Below, piece after piece: positions 53,677-62,493 of a stretch of 64,000 nt of DNA. The notes under the pieces are model-generated. The model did not search any database, was not told where the DNA came from, and saw only the letters and a list, made by a program, of their open reading frames with translations. Both the position numbers and the translations under genes were made by a program. The DNA is taken from NCBI RefSeq assembly GCF_005844085.1, contig NZ_VCDI01000004.1, forward strand, positions 1 to 64,000. Direction: 5' to 3'. Numbering within the stretch: position 1 is the stretch's first letter; every line of letters starts with the position of its first letter. This stretch comes from Lichenicoccus roseus (lineage in GTDB: Bacteria; Pseudomonadota; Alphaproteobacteria; Acetobacterales; Acetobacteraceae).

Positions 53677-56405
53677 CCACTCCGCGAGCAACCTACCGGC
53701 TGCAGTTCCACGCCGGCTTCGGCTTCAAGGATGCCACGGTGGTTGCACCCTACCTGGCAAGGCTCGGAGTGAGCCACGTCTACGCCTCGCCCTATCTGAA
53801 GGCGCGGCCCGGCAGCACGCATGGCTACGACATCACGGATCATCTGGCGCTGAACCCGGAACTCGGCACCGAGGACGATTTCGCGTCCATGGTGGCGGCG
53901 TTCAAGGCGAACGGGCTTGGCCAGATCCTCGACTTCGTTCCCAACCACATGGGCGTCGGCGGTGCGGATAATCCACTCTGGCTCGATGTACTGGAATGGG
54001 GGCCGCAATCCGACTACGCCGGCTGGTTCGACATCGATTGGGATCCGGATCGGCGCTACCTCAAGGACAAGCTGCTGGTGCCGTTCCTCGGCGACCAGTA
54101 CGGCAGCGAGCTGAAGGGCGGCAAGCTTCAGGTCAAGTTCGACGAGCAGGATGGCAGCCTTGCCGTGTGGGCCTATGACAGCCACAAGCTGCCGATCTGC
54201 CCGCTGCAGTACGATGTGGTATTGGGCCACGACGACCCGGAACTCGACCGGCTCAGCGATTTCTTCTCCGACCTGCCGCAATGGCGGCCGCAGATGGCGG
54301 AGCGCGCGGCCACCCTGAAGTCGGAGCTGGCACGGGCGGCCGGCTCGCACCCATCGGTTCGCGAGGCGCTCGATGCCAGCATCGCGGCCCTGAACTCGGA
54401 CTGGCGCGCCCTCGATGCGTTGATCCAGCAGCAGAGCTGGCGCATCGCCTATTTCGGAGTCGCCGGCGACGACATCAACTACCGCCGGTTCTTCAACATC
54501 AACGATCTTGCCGGCATACGCATGGAGCTGCCGGCGGTGTTCCGGCACGCCCATGGCCGCATCATCCCGATGATCGAGGACGGCACCATCGACGGCCTGC
54601 GCATCGACCATATCGACGGGCTGCTCGATCCTAAGGCCTACATCGAGGATCTGCGCCGTGCCACCGACCGGCCGTTCTACCTGGTGATCGAGAAGATCCT
54701 GGCCGCGCATGAAGCCTTGCGGGAGGACTGGAAGGTCGAGGGAACCACCGGCTACGATTTCACCAACCTGGTGCTGGGCGTGCTGGTCAATCCGGCGGCC
54801 GAAGAGGCGTTCACCGCCACCTACCACGATTTCACCGGCCTGCGCACGCCGTTCAGCAGCATAGTCTATGACTGCAAGATACGCATCATGGACAACGAGA
54901 TGGCGAGCGAGCTGAACTCGCTCGGCCGTGATGCAGGGCGTGTCGCGCGGCAGAACCCGATGACCTCGGACTTCACCAAGACAGTGCTGCAGCGGGCGAT
55001 CAAGCAGATCGTCGCCTGCTTCCCGGTGTATCGCACCTACATCGAGTTCGAGTCCGACAGCGACAGCGCCGACAAGCGTGATCTCGACTGGGCCATCACC
55101 CAGGCGCGCCGGCGCGATCCCGCTCTCGATCCCTCGGTGTTCAAGTTCCTGCACGACCTGCTGTCGGGTCGGCTGACCGCGAAGCCGAAGAGCGGTTTCA
55201 ATCGCACCAGCGTGCTGCGCCTGGCGATGAAGCTGCAACAGTATAGCGGCCCGGTGATGGCCAAGGGTCTCGAGGATACCGCGTTCTATCGCTACAACCG
55301 GTTCATCGCCCTGAACGAGGTCGGCGGCGAGCCGGAGCGGTTCGGCCTTTCCGCCGGTGCCTTCCACAAGGCCAACACGCAGCGCGCCAGGCACTGGCCG
55401 CATGCCATGCTGGGCACCTCCACGCACGACACCAAGCGCGGCGAGGATACCCGTGCCCGTCTGGCGGTGCTGGCCGACATTCCCGAGGAGTGGGCGCGGC
55501 AGGTTCAGACGTGGAGCCGCCTGCTCCGTGCGCGACGCGGCGACGTCGAGGGCAACGCCCCGCCGGACCGCAACGACGAATACCTGCTCTACCAGTTGCT
55601 GGTCGGCTCCTGGCCGGTCGAGATGCTCGCCAGCACCGATGCCGAAGGGCTGAAGACCTATGGCGAGCGGATCAAGGCGACGCTCGAGAAGTCGATGCGC
55701 GAGGGCAAGCTGCACTCGAACTGGTCGTCCCCGGACGCCGCCTATGAGGACGCGATGCAGTCCTTCGCACGCGACGCGCTGGATCCGAACCGCGACAGCT
55801 TCCTGGCGAGCTTCCTGCCCTTTGTGCAGAAGGTCGCGCGGCTGGGTGCCGAGAACAGCCTGGCGCAGGCGGTGCTCAAGCTGACGGTTCCCGGCATGCC
55901 CGACCTGTACCAGGGCAGCGAGATGTGGGATCTCAGCCTGGTGGATCCGGATAACCGCCGGCCGGTCGACTATGATGTCCGTCGACAGGCACTGGGGGCG
56001 ATGGAGCCGGGTCTGCGGGAGTCGCCGGCGGAAACGCTGGCTGGCCTGCGCGACAACTGGCAGGACGGGCGCGTCAAGCTCGCGGTCACCACCATGCTGT
56101 TGCGGCTGCGTGCGGAGCATCCTGCTTTGTTCGGAGATGGTGGCTACGAGCCCTTGACGATCGTCGGGGAGCGTTCCGAGCAGGCCATCGGCTTTCTGCG
56201 GACCCACGAGGAGGCGAAGCTGCTGGTGCTGGTCTCGCGCTATCCCGGCCTTCGGGACGGCGGGATTGGCTGGGAGGGTACTGCCGCTTCCTTGCCGGAT
56301 GGCGACTGGGTGGACCTGTTCAGCCGGCGTCGCTACCAGGGCGGCAACGTGGCACTGGAGGAGGTATTCGCGCTACTGCCGGTGGCGGTGCTGGTCAGGT
56401 CGTAA
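53673..56405 (+). CDS. treY: Malto-oligosyltrehalose synthase
   Basis: 910 residues, GH13. RATYRLQFHAGFGFKDA at the start, LDFVPNHMGVGG, nucleophile Asp in LRIDHIDGLLDP, Glu in LVIEKILA, and the long family-specific segment with STHDTKRGEDTRARL. It rearranges the reducing-end alpha-1,4 bond of maltodextrins to alpha-1,1, making the TreZ substrate. With glgX and treZ it forms a complete glycogen-to-trehalose route, useful against drought, osmotic or heat stress. It is the last gene of the overlapping trio; 57 bases separate it from the ankyrin gene. Confidence 0.95.
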   Translation: MTTPRATYRLQFHAGFGFKDATVVAPYLARLGVSHVYASPYLKARPGSTHGYDITDHLALNPELGTEDDFASMVAAFKANGLGQILDFVPNHMGVGGADNPLWLDVLEWGPQSDYAGWFDIDWDPDRRYLKDKLLVPFLGDQYGSELKGGKLQVKFDEQDGSLAVWAYDSHKLPICPLQYDVVLGHDDPELDRLSDFFSDLPQWRPQMAERAATLKSELARAAGSHPSVREALDASIAALNSDWRALDALIQQQSWRIAYFGVAGDDINYRRFFNINDLAGIRMELPAVFRHAHGRIIPMIEDGTIDGLRIDHIDGLLDPKAYIEDLRRATDRPFYLVIEKILAAHEALREDWKVEGTTGYDFTNLVLGVLVNPAAEEAFTATYHDFTGLRTPFSSIVYDCKIRIMDNEMASELNSLGRDAGRVARQNPMTSDFTKTVLQRAIKQIVACFPVYRTYIEFESDSDSADKRDLDWAITQARRRDPALDPSVFKFLHDLLSGRLTAKPKSGFNRTSVLRLAMKLQQYSGPVMAKGLEDTAFYRYNRFIALNEVGGEPERFGLSAGAFHKANTQRARHWPHAMLGTSTHDTKRGEDTRARLAVLADIPEEWARQVQTWSRLLRARRGDVEGNAPPDRNDEYLLYQLLVGSWPVEMLASTDAEGLKTYGERIKATLEKSMREGKLHSNWSSPDAAYEDAMQSFARDALDPNRDSFLASFLPFVQKVARLGAENSLAQAVLKLTVPGMPDLYQGSEMWDLSLVDPDNRRPVDYDVRRQALGAMEPGLRESPAETLAGLRDNWQDGRVKLAVTTMLLRLRAEHPALFGDGGYEPLTIVGERSEQAIGFLRTHEEAKLLVLVSRYPGLRDGGIGWEGTAASLPDGDWVDLFSRRRYQGGNVALEEVFALLPVAVLVRS

Positions 56406-56462
56406 CGCCGGCGGTAGTCTCCCTTCAGGTGGCTTCACCTCGAAGACAAGGAGCCCGCTGCC

Positions 56463-57014
56463 GTGCCATCGGACATCACATCGCAGCCTTCGGGAGAACC
56501 GCCGGTGCCGGCGCCACCGGCCGGTTTCACCCACGAGCAGGTCGAGGCGCTGTTCTTCAGCGCAGCGAGGGATGGCCAGACCGATCTGCTGGAGGCTTTC
56601 CTCGACGCTGGCGCCGACGCCAACCGCACCGACCTGCGCGGCTACACCCCGCTGATCCTGGCGTCCTACAACGGCTACCTGGAGGCCACCCAGCTTCTGC
56701 TGTCGCGCGGCGCCTTGCCCGACGGGCGAGATGCCAAGGGTAGCACCGCGCTGGGCGGCGTCGCCTTCAAGGGCGACGTCGAGATTGCCCGGGTGCTTGT
56801 CAAGGCCGGTGCCACCGTCGACGCCCCGAACGATGTCGGTCGTACGCCGCTGATGTTTGCGGTAATGTTCGGCCGCGAGCAGATGGCTCGCTACCTGCTC
56901 CAAGCCGGCGCCGACCCGGTGCGACGCGACGGCGAAGGCAACAGCGCCCTCAGCCTGGCGCAGCGCCAGGGCCATCGGGATCTGATCGATCTGCTTGGGT
57001 CCGCCAGGCTCTAG
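56463..57014 (+). CDS. Ankyrin-repeat protein
   Basis: 183 residues from GTG 56463 (AAGGAG 9 bases upstream). After a 30-residue Pro-rich leader come about four ankyrin repeats (about 32-175), each with the DLLEAFLDAGADANRTDLRGYTPL-type helix pair, for example ARVLVKAGATVDAPNDVGRT and ARYLLQAGADPVRRDGEGN. No signal peptide is seen. It probably binds another protein; bacterial single-domain ankyrin proteins often partner with catalases or toxins, but no partner is adjacent. Its stop overlaps the convergent tetR gene by 4 bases. Confidence 0.88.
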   Translation: MPSDITSQPSGEPPVPAPPAGFTHEQVEALFFSAARDGQTDLLEAFLDAGADANRTDLRGYTPLILASYNGYLEATQLLLSRGALPDGRDAKGSTALGGVAFKGDVEIARVLVKAGATVDAPNDVGRTPLMFAVMFGREQMARYLLQAGADPVRRDGEGNSALSLAQRQGHRDLIDLLGSARL

Positions 57015-57571
57015 GGCAGCAGGCCACTCGCCCGGTAGGAGGCGATGACCTCGTCGTAGAGGGCGGTGTCTCCGCGTGCGCGAGCGATCAACTGCGCTCC
57101 GGTGACCGCCGCGAAGATGGCGCGTGCGCGGCGCCGGCACTCCTCCGGCTCTGCGGCGACACCGGCCGACAACGCACGGGCGAGCCAATTCTCGTTCATC
57201 CTGCCGAACCGTGCCACCTCGATGCGAACCTCGTCCGGCAGTTCGCTCAGCTCGGCTGCAAGGCTTGCGGCCAGGCAGATGCGGTTGGCGTTCCGCAGGG
57301 TGTTGCCGAAGACATCGGTGTAGCGCGCCATGCACGTCGGCAGATCGAGCTCCTGCTCCAGCAGCGCATCGAGATACGCGGCGAAATCGGCCGTGTAGCG
57401 GCTGGCCAGCGCCCCGCCCAGCTCGCCCTTGGTCGGGAAGTAGTAGTGGATGCTGGCGCTCTTGATGCCGACCTCGGCTGCCAGCTCGCGGAAGCTGAGT
57501 CCGCCGTAGCCGCGGTCCTGCACCGTGAGACGGGCCGCTTCCAGTATCCGTTCCCTCGTCTCGGCAGCCAA
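57011..57571 (-). CDS. TetR-family transcriptional repressor
   Basis: 186 residues. The N-terminal helix-turn-helix (about 5-50) reads RERILEAARLTVQDRGYGG and FRELAAEVGIKSASIHYYFPTKGEL, the standard TetR pattern. The C-terminal ligand domain (about 75-186) resembles AcrR-type regulators. TTG 57571 is preceded by GGGAGG at a good distance. It is divergent from the amidase gene, and two related palindromic sites lie in between, so it likely represses both itself and the amidase until a ligand, perhaps an amide, binds. Confidence 0.9.
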   Translation of the reverse strand: MAAETRERILEAARLTVQDRGYGGLSFRELAAEVGIKSASIHYYFPTKGELGGALASRYTADFAAYLDALLEQELDLPTCMARYTDVFGNTLRNANRICLAASLAAELSELPDEVRIEVARFGRMNENWLARALSAGVAAEPEECRRRARAIFAAVTGAQLIARARGDTALYDEVIASYRASGLLP

Positions 57572-57586
57572 GCCAGCCTCCCGTGT

Positions 57587-57604
57587 CTACCTGACGATAG
57601 ATAG
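57587..57604. promoter_or_regulatory. Imperfect copy of the TetR operator near tetR start
   Basis: CTACCTGAC followed by GATAGATAG. The left half is identical to the half-site of the perfect palindrome at 57648-57667; the right half is degenerate. It starts 16 bases upstream of the tetR TTG codon, well placed for autoregulation. Confidence 0.55.
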
Positions 57605-57647
57605 TCATTGACGAGAGGTACGGAAAGGCCCAGATCTAGCCCCGGTA

Positions 57648-57667
57648 CCTACCTGACGTCAGGTAGG
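57648..57667. promoter_or_regulatory. Perfect 20-bp palindrome, probable TetR operator of the amidase gene
   Basis: CCTACCTGACGTCAGGTAGG is a perfect inverted repeat of 10+10 bases with no spacer. It ends 18 bases before the amidase ATG and just before its AGGAGG ribosome site, so a bound repressor would block transcription of the amidase. Length and symmetry fit a TetR dimer pair. Confidence 0.75.
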
Positions 57668-57685
57668 AAAGATCAGGAGGTCTTC

Positions 57686-59095
57686 ATGGCTGAGAACCCG
57701 CTCCACTACCTCGACGCAACCAGCCTCTCCGCGCTTATCCGGGCCCGCGAGGTGTCGCCGGTCGAGGTGATGCAGGCGCATCTCGACCGCATCGAGGCCA
57801 TCAATCCCGGCATCAACGCCATCGTTACGGTGGCCACAGGCGCAATGGACGGCGCCCGTGCCGCGGAGGCCGCAATCCTGGCCGGTGAGACGCTTGGCCC
57901 GCTGCACGGCGTGCCGTTCACCGTCAAGGACTCCATCGACACCGAAGGCGTGCCCACCCAGCGCGGCTCGCCGATCTTCAGGGGCCGCGTCCCGGCGGTC
58001 GACGCCACCAGCGTGGCCCGGATGAAGAGCGCCGGCGCCATCCTGCTCGCCAAGACGAACCTGCCGGAATTCTCATACTCGACCGAGAGCGACAACCTGC
58101 TTACCGGGCGGTCGAACAACCCGTGGAACCTCGATCGCACACCCGGCGGATCGAGCGGCGGCGAATCGGCCGCGATCGCGGCAGGCCTGTCACCGCTGGG
58201 CCTCGGCAGCGACCTCGCCATCTCGATACGCGGGCCGGCAGCGCAGACCGGCATCGTCGGCCTGAAGGCGACGCACGGGCGCATCCCGATGACCGGGATC
58301 TGGCCCCGCTCGCCGCGACGGTACTGGCATGTCGGCCCGATGGCGCGAAGCGTGCGCGATCTTGCCCTGGCCTACTCGCTGCTGGCCGGCCCGGATGGCG
58401 CCGACGGCCTCGCCACCAGCCCATTGGCCTTCGACGCCGGCACCGGCGCCTCGCCGGACCGGCCGCTCCGCGTCGGCTGGCTGGTCGAGCCGGGCTTCGG
58501 TCCGATCGACCGCGAGGTGGCGGCGTCGGTCCAGGCGGCGGCGGACGCGCTGCGCGACGCGGGTTGCGAGGTGGCACCGGTGCGAATTCCGGCGCTTGAG
58601 CAGGACAATGCGCTGGAAGCGTTCCTGCGCCTGCATGTGATGGAGATGAAGCCCGATGTCGCCGCCGCGACCGCCGGGCACGAGGCCGACATGTTCGCGA
58701 TGTCGAAATTCCTGCTCGGAACGGCCGACACCTCGATGGCCGACTTCCTGCGGGCGGAGCAGGCATCGGACCGGCTGCGCGACGGTTTTGCCCACTACTT
58801 CCAGGATCACGACGCGCTGCTTTGTCCGGTGCTGCCGATCCCGGCGCACGCGCACGGCCTGTCGGAAATCGTCATCGGTGGTCAGCCGGTCTCCGCGTTG
58901 CAGATCATGGCGGCAACCGTGCCGTTCAACGTGACCGGACTGCCGGCGCTGTCGATCCGGTATGGCACCAGCCGCGAAGGACTGCCGATCGGCGTGCAAC
59001 TGGTTACCAGGTGGATGGCGGAATCGACGGTGCTGCATCTCGCGGCGCTGCTGGAAGCCACCAGCCCGTTCCGCGATCTGCATCCGGTGCTCTGA
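57686..59095 (+). CDS. Amidase (amidase-signature family)
   Basis: 469 residues. The Ser-cisSer-Lys triad is visible: Lys in FTVKDSID, the cis-Ser in TPGGSSGGES, and the nucleophile Ser in GSDLAISIRGPA. The usual GGS before the nucleophile is AIS here, a mild departure. Members hydrolyse amides to acid plus ammonia; the specific substrate is unknown. AGGAGG lies 5 bases before the ATG, a strong site. It is regulated by the divergent TetR gene through the palindrome upstream. An amidohydrolase of the M20 type converges from the other side and could act on related nitrogen compounds. Confidence 0.9.
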   Translation: MAENPLHYLDATSLSALIRAREVSPVEVMQAHLDRIEAINPGINAIVTVATGAMDGARAAEAAILAGETLGPLHGVPFTVKDSIDTEGVPTQRGSPIFRGRVPAVDATSVARMKSAGAILLAKTNLPEFSYSTESDNLLTGRSNNPWNLDRTPGGSSGGESAAIAAGLSPLGLGSDLAISIRGPAAQTGIVGLKATHGRIPMTGIWPRSPRRYWHVGPMARSVRDLALAYSLLAGPDGADGLATSPLAFDAGTGASPDRPLRVGWLVEPGFGPIDREVAASVQAAADALRDAGCEVAPVRIPALEQDNALEAFLRLHVMEMKPDVAAATAGHEADMFAMSKFLLGTADTSMADFLRAEQASDRLRDGFAHYFQDHDALLCPVLPIPAHAHGLSEIVIGGQPVSALQIMAATVPFNVTGLPALSIRYGTSREGLPIGVQLVTRWMAESTVLHLAALLEATSPFRDLHPVL

Positions 59096-59101
59096 AGCCT
59101 T

Positions 59102-60361
59102 TCAGCGGACCCCGTCCGCCGCGAGGTCCTCCAGCAACCGCACGAGCACATCCACGGCCAGCTCCGCATCCGGCGCGGCGATCGACTCCGCCGGATTGTG
59201 GCTGATGCCGCCGCGGCAACGCACGAACAGCATGGCGATCGGGCAGAGTGCTGCCATCGCCATGGCGTCGTGGCCGGCACCGCTCGGCAGGCGGCCGGGC
59301 TCCACCCCGCAGGCCACCGCCGCACGTTCCAGCCGGGCCTGCCACAGCTCGTCGCACGCCGCCGCCGAGGCGCTGAAGCCGGGCTCGACGCGATGGGTGA
59401 CGCCATGCTCCGCGGTGATCGCATCCCACTCGTGGAACAGGGCGGCGCAGGCCTTGTCGCGCAGTGCATCGGTCGGCGCGCGAAGATCCAGGCTGAATTC
59501 GACCCTGCCGGCGATGACGTTCGCCGCACCCGGCCAGGCCTGTATGCGGCCCACCGTCGCGGTCACGTCCGGCCAGGCCATGCCGGCGCCGCGCGTCGCC
59601 ACGATCATCTCGGCAGCGGTGGCGAGCGCGTCCCGCCTGCCATCCATCGGCACCGTACCGGCATGGCCCGCCTCGCCCTGCACCGTCACCACGAAGCGGC
59701 TGGCGGCGTTGATGGCGGTGACGATGCCGAGCGCCAGGCCATCCCGCTCGAGCACCGGACCCTGCTCGATATGCGGTTCGAGGTAGGCGATGATGTCCGC
59801 CCTGTCGAAGGCGGCATGGGCCAGCGTTGCCGGATCGCAGCCGAACCTGGAAAGCGCATCGCGCAAGGTGGCGCCATCCGCATCCTGGCTCGCCAGCCGC
59901 GCCTCGATATCCAGGGTGCCGGCGCAGGCCCGCGATCCGGTCAGGGTGACCGGGAAACGCACGCCTTCCTCGTCACCGAATGCCAGCAACTCGACCGCAA
60001 ACGGCAGGCGGATGCCGCGCGCCTGAAGCCGCTCCAGGGTGGCCAGGCCGGCAAGAATGCCGAAACTCCCGTCGTAGCGCCCGGCATCGCGGACAGTGTC
60101 GAGATGCGAGCCGATAAGCAGGGTGCGAGCCCCTGCCTCGGTGCCGTCCAGTCGCCCGATCAGGGTCGCGGCCCCATCGATCCTGGTCACCAGGCCGGCG
60201 TGCCGCATCCAGCCCGCCACGGTATCGATTGCCGCCCGATGCGCGGACGAAAGGTATAGGCGGGTCAGTTCACCATTGCCGTCGGTGCATCCGGCGAGCA
60301 GATCGAGCCGGTCCATCAGGCCGGCAGCCTCCTGCCGCCCGACAGCTGAATCGTCCTGCAT
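59102..60361 (-). CDS. M20 Zn-dependent amidohydrolase (allantoate / N-carbamoyl-amino acid type)
   Basis: 419 residues from ATG 60361; the frame is open to 60400. The metal site shows IGSHLDTVRDAGRYDGSFG (His, Asp), FGDEEGVRFP (Glu-Glu), EPHIEQGPVLE (His, Glu) and a final His in GGISHNPAES; SGAGHDAM supplies another substrate residue. The dimerisation lid has VTVQGEAGHAGTVPM. Family members are allantoate amidohydrolase, L-N-carbamoylase and ureidoglycolate amidohydrolase; sequence alone does not choose among them. There are no other purine-degradation genes nearby. It converges with the amidase gene (6 bases between stops). Confidence 0.88.
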   Translation of the reverse strand: MQDDSAVGRQEAAGLMDRLDLLAGCTDGNGELTRLYLSSAHRAAIDTVAGWMRHAGLVTRIDGAATLIGRLDGTEAGARTLLIGSHLDTVRDAGRYDGSFGILAGLATLERLQARGIRLPFAVELLAFGDEEGVRFPVTLTGSRACAGTLDIEARLASQDADGATLRDALSRFGCDPATLAHAAFDRADIIAYLEPHIEQGPVLERDGLALGIVTAINAASRFVVTVQGEAGHAGTVPMDGRRDALATAAEMIVATRGAGMAWPDVTATVGRIQAWPGAANVIAGRVEFSLDLRAPTDALRDKACAALFHEWDAITAEHGVTHRVEPGFSASAAACDELWQARLERAAVACGVEPGRLPSGAGHDAMAMAALCPIAMLFVRCRGGISHNPAESIAAPDAELAVDVLVRLLEDLAADGVR

Positions 60362-60435
60362 CGTGTAGTGCCCCCGCCCGCTCCAGGAGGCGCAGAGCAA
60401 GGACCGGGCCGTCGCGCGTCAAGCCCTGGTCGCGA

Positions 60436-61011
60436 TCAGTCCCGGCTGTAGGTTCCGATCAGCATGCCCCGGGCGATCACGTGTCCGCGCAGCGCCGCCA
60501 CCAGTGCCGTGCGTCCCGGCGCCTTGCTGAAGCTCGGAACCTCATCCAGGGCGAACATCTGGAAGGCATAGCGGTGCGGCCCGTGCCCGCGCGGTGGATC
60601 GGGCGGCAGCCAGCCGTGCGACAGGAACGAGTTGCGGCCCATGCCGAAGCGTTCGCCGCCCGAGCCGGAGGACGGCAGATCGCCCTCCGCGAGGCCGCCG
60701 TCGCGCGGCGCCAGGTCACCGAGTATGGCATGCACGAGAGGCCGGAAGGTCGGGCTGTCGGCATCCTCGACCAGCAGCACCAGCGCCTGCGCCTCGGGTG
60801 GCACGCCGATCCACTCCAGCGGCGGCGAGATCTTGTCACCGTCCTCGGTATAGCGCGCCGGGATCGCCCCATCGGCCGGGAAGGCCGTCGAGGTGATGGC
60901 GATGATGTCCGGCACATCGGCAAAGGCGTCGTCCTGCGAGACCAGCGCCTCGGTGCCCGGCCGGATCGATTTCAGCACCCGGCCGACGCCGGCCGGCAAT
61001 TTCTCGAGCAT
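60436..61011 (-). CDS. YbhB/YbcL-family (PEBP-like) protein
   Basis: 191 residues from ATG 61011 (GGAG about 7 bases upstream; a long non-homologous frame extends to 61227). The PEBP fold shows ISPPLEWIGVPPEAQALVLLVEDADSP, VHAILGDLAP and the C-terminal GPHRYAFQMFALDE. Relatives bind phospholipid head groups or act as kinase-inhibitor-like proteins; bacterial functions are poorly defined. No signal peptide. It diverges from hisC with about 120 bases between starts. Confidence 0.88.
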   Translation of the reverse strand: MLEKLPAGVGRVLKSIRPGTEALVSQDDAFADVPDIIAITSTAFPADGAIPARYTEDGDKISPPLEWIGVPPEAQALVLLVEDADSPTFRPLVHAILGDLAPRDGGLAEGDLPSSGSGGERFGMGRNSFLSHGWLPPDPPRGHGPHRYAFQMFALDEVPSFSKAPGRTALVAALRGHVIARGMLIGTYSRD

Positions 61012-61132
61012 GCTCAGGCTCCCCCATGACGGCTGACCGACGTTCCGGGGCAGGACAAGGTTGCCTGCAAGGCTTGCATCCTCGCGCGAGCGTGCACACA
61101 CCCTGGGCTGCCTTCCATACGGGACGACGACG

Positions 61133-62218
61133 ATGAGCCGCTTCTGGAGCGACCTGGTGCACGACCTCACGCCGTATGTGCCGGGCGAGCAGCCGCGCGT
61201 GGCGGAGCTGGTCAAGCTCAACACCAACGAGAGCCCGCTGGGTCCGTCGCCCCGCGCCCTCGAGGCGATCCGCGCCGAGGCGACGGACAGCCTGCGCCTG
61301 TATCCCGATCCAGACGCTACCGCCCTGCGCGAGACCCTGGCGCGGTATCACCGGGTGCAGCCCGACCAGGTGTTCGTCGGCAACGGCTCCGACGAGGTGC
61401 TGGCGCATGCCTTCGTGGCGCTGCTGCGGCACGAGGCGCCGCTGCTGTTCCCGGACATCACCTACAGCTTCTACCCGGTCTATTGCCGGCTGTTCGGCGT
61501 GCGCCACGAGACGGTTCCGCTGGACGACGACATGCGTGTGCGCGTCGCCGACTACCGGCGGCATTGCGGCGCCATCATCGTGGCCAACCCGAACGCGCCG
61601 ACCGGCATCGCCCTGTCCCGTGCGGAGATCGCGGCGCTGCTCGACGAGCATCCCGACCAGCCGGTGGTGATCGACGAGGCCTATGTCGATTTCGGCGCCG
61701 AGACCGCGATCCCTCTGGTGGCCCGCCATCCCAACCTGCTGGTGGTGCATACGATGTCGAAGTCGCGCGCGCTGGCCGGGCTGCGCGTCGGCTACGCGAT
61801 TGGCGACGCCGCGCTGATCCAGGCGCTGACCCGGGTGAAGGACAGCTTCAACTCGTATCCGCTCGGCCGGCCGGCGCAGGCCGGGGCAATTGCCGCCATC
61901 GAGGACGAGGCGTTCTTCCAGGCCAGCCGCGCGACCGTGATCGAGAGCCGCGAGCGGCTGGTGACCGGCCTGCAGCAGCTGGGCTTTGCAGTGCTGCCCT
62001 CCTCGGCCAACTTCGTGTTCGTCCGCCATCCGCACCATGACGGCGCGGCGCTGGCGGTGGCGCTGCGGGAGCGTGCGGTGCTGGTGCGCCACTTCGCCAG
62101 GCCGCGCGTCTCGCCGTACCTGCGCATCACCATCGGCACCGACACGCAATCCGACCGACTACTGGCGGCGCTGGCGGACATCCTTGCCCGCAACCAGCCC
62201 CGGGCGGCGGCCGGCTGA
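61133..62218 (+). CDS. hisC: Histidinol-phosphate aminotransferase family
   Basis: 361 residues, fold-type I PLP enzyme. The start [15 protein letters not shown] is typical of HisC; the PLP Lys is in [32 protein letters not shown] and ANPNAPTG are family blocks, and the C-terminal Arg in LRITIGT binds carboxylate. It makes histidinol phosphate from imidazole-acetol phosphate. No other his genes are adjacent, so it may be a second copy with activity on aromatic amino acids. GGGA lies about 8 bases before the ATG. Confidence 0.88.
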   Translation: MSRFWSDLVHDLTPYVPGEQPRVAELVKLNTNESPLGPSPRALEAIRAEATDSLRLYPDPDATALRETLARYHRVQPDQVFVGNGSDEVLAHAFVALLRHEAPLLFPDITYSFYPVYCRLFGVRHETVPLDDDMRVRVADYRRHCGAIIVANPNAPTGIALSRAEIAALLDEHPDQPVVIDEAYVDFGAETAIPLVARHPNLLVVHTMSKSRALAGLRVGYAIGDAALIQALTRVKDSFNSYPLGRPAQAGAIAAIEDEAFFQASRATVIESRERLVTGLQQLGFAVLPSSANFVFVRHPHHDGAALAVALRERAVLVRHFARPRVSPYLRITIGTDTQSDRLLAALADILARNQPRAAAG

Positions 62219-62287
62219 GGCGCCCGGCGCTTCCCACTCCCGGCCCGGCGTCGTAATCCTGCGCCGACGACTACGGGACACCTCGCC

Positions 62288-62473
62288 ATGCGCGCATTCG
62301 ATGGACAGCACTCCGACAACCAGCCGATCCGGCGCAATACCGCCGAGAAGCAGAAGCAGCTTCGCGAGCTGAAGGAGACCCTGGCCGGCATGAAGCCGCA
62401 CGTGGCGCAGACCCTGCGCGACAGCGTCAGGAAGCGCATCAAGGAGCTCGAGGCCGAGCTGAAGACGCGCTGA
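62288..62473 (+). CDS. Small coiled-coil protein of unknown function
   Basis: 61 residues, highly charged (many Lys, Arg, Glu). The C-terminal two thirds (about 18-61) form one long predicted helix, EKQKQLRELKETLAGMK then SVRKRIKELEAELKTR, with heptad-like leucines. No domain is recognised and no signal is present. GGGA lies about 10 bases upstream of the ATG. It lies 20 bases ahead of argS on the same strand, so the two may share a transcript. Confidence 0.65.
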   Translation: MRAFDGQHSDNQPIRRNTAEKQKQLRELKETLAGMKPHVAQTLRDSVRKRIKELEAELKTR

Positions 62474-62493
62474 CCGGCTGCAGGGACACCGGC

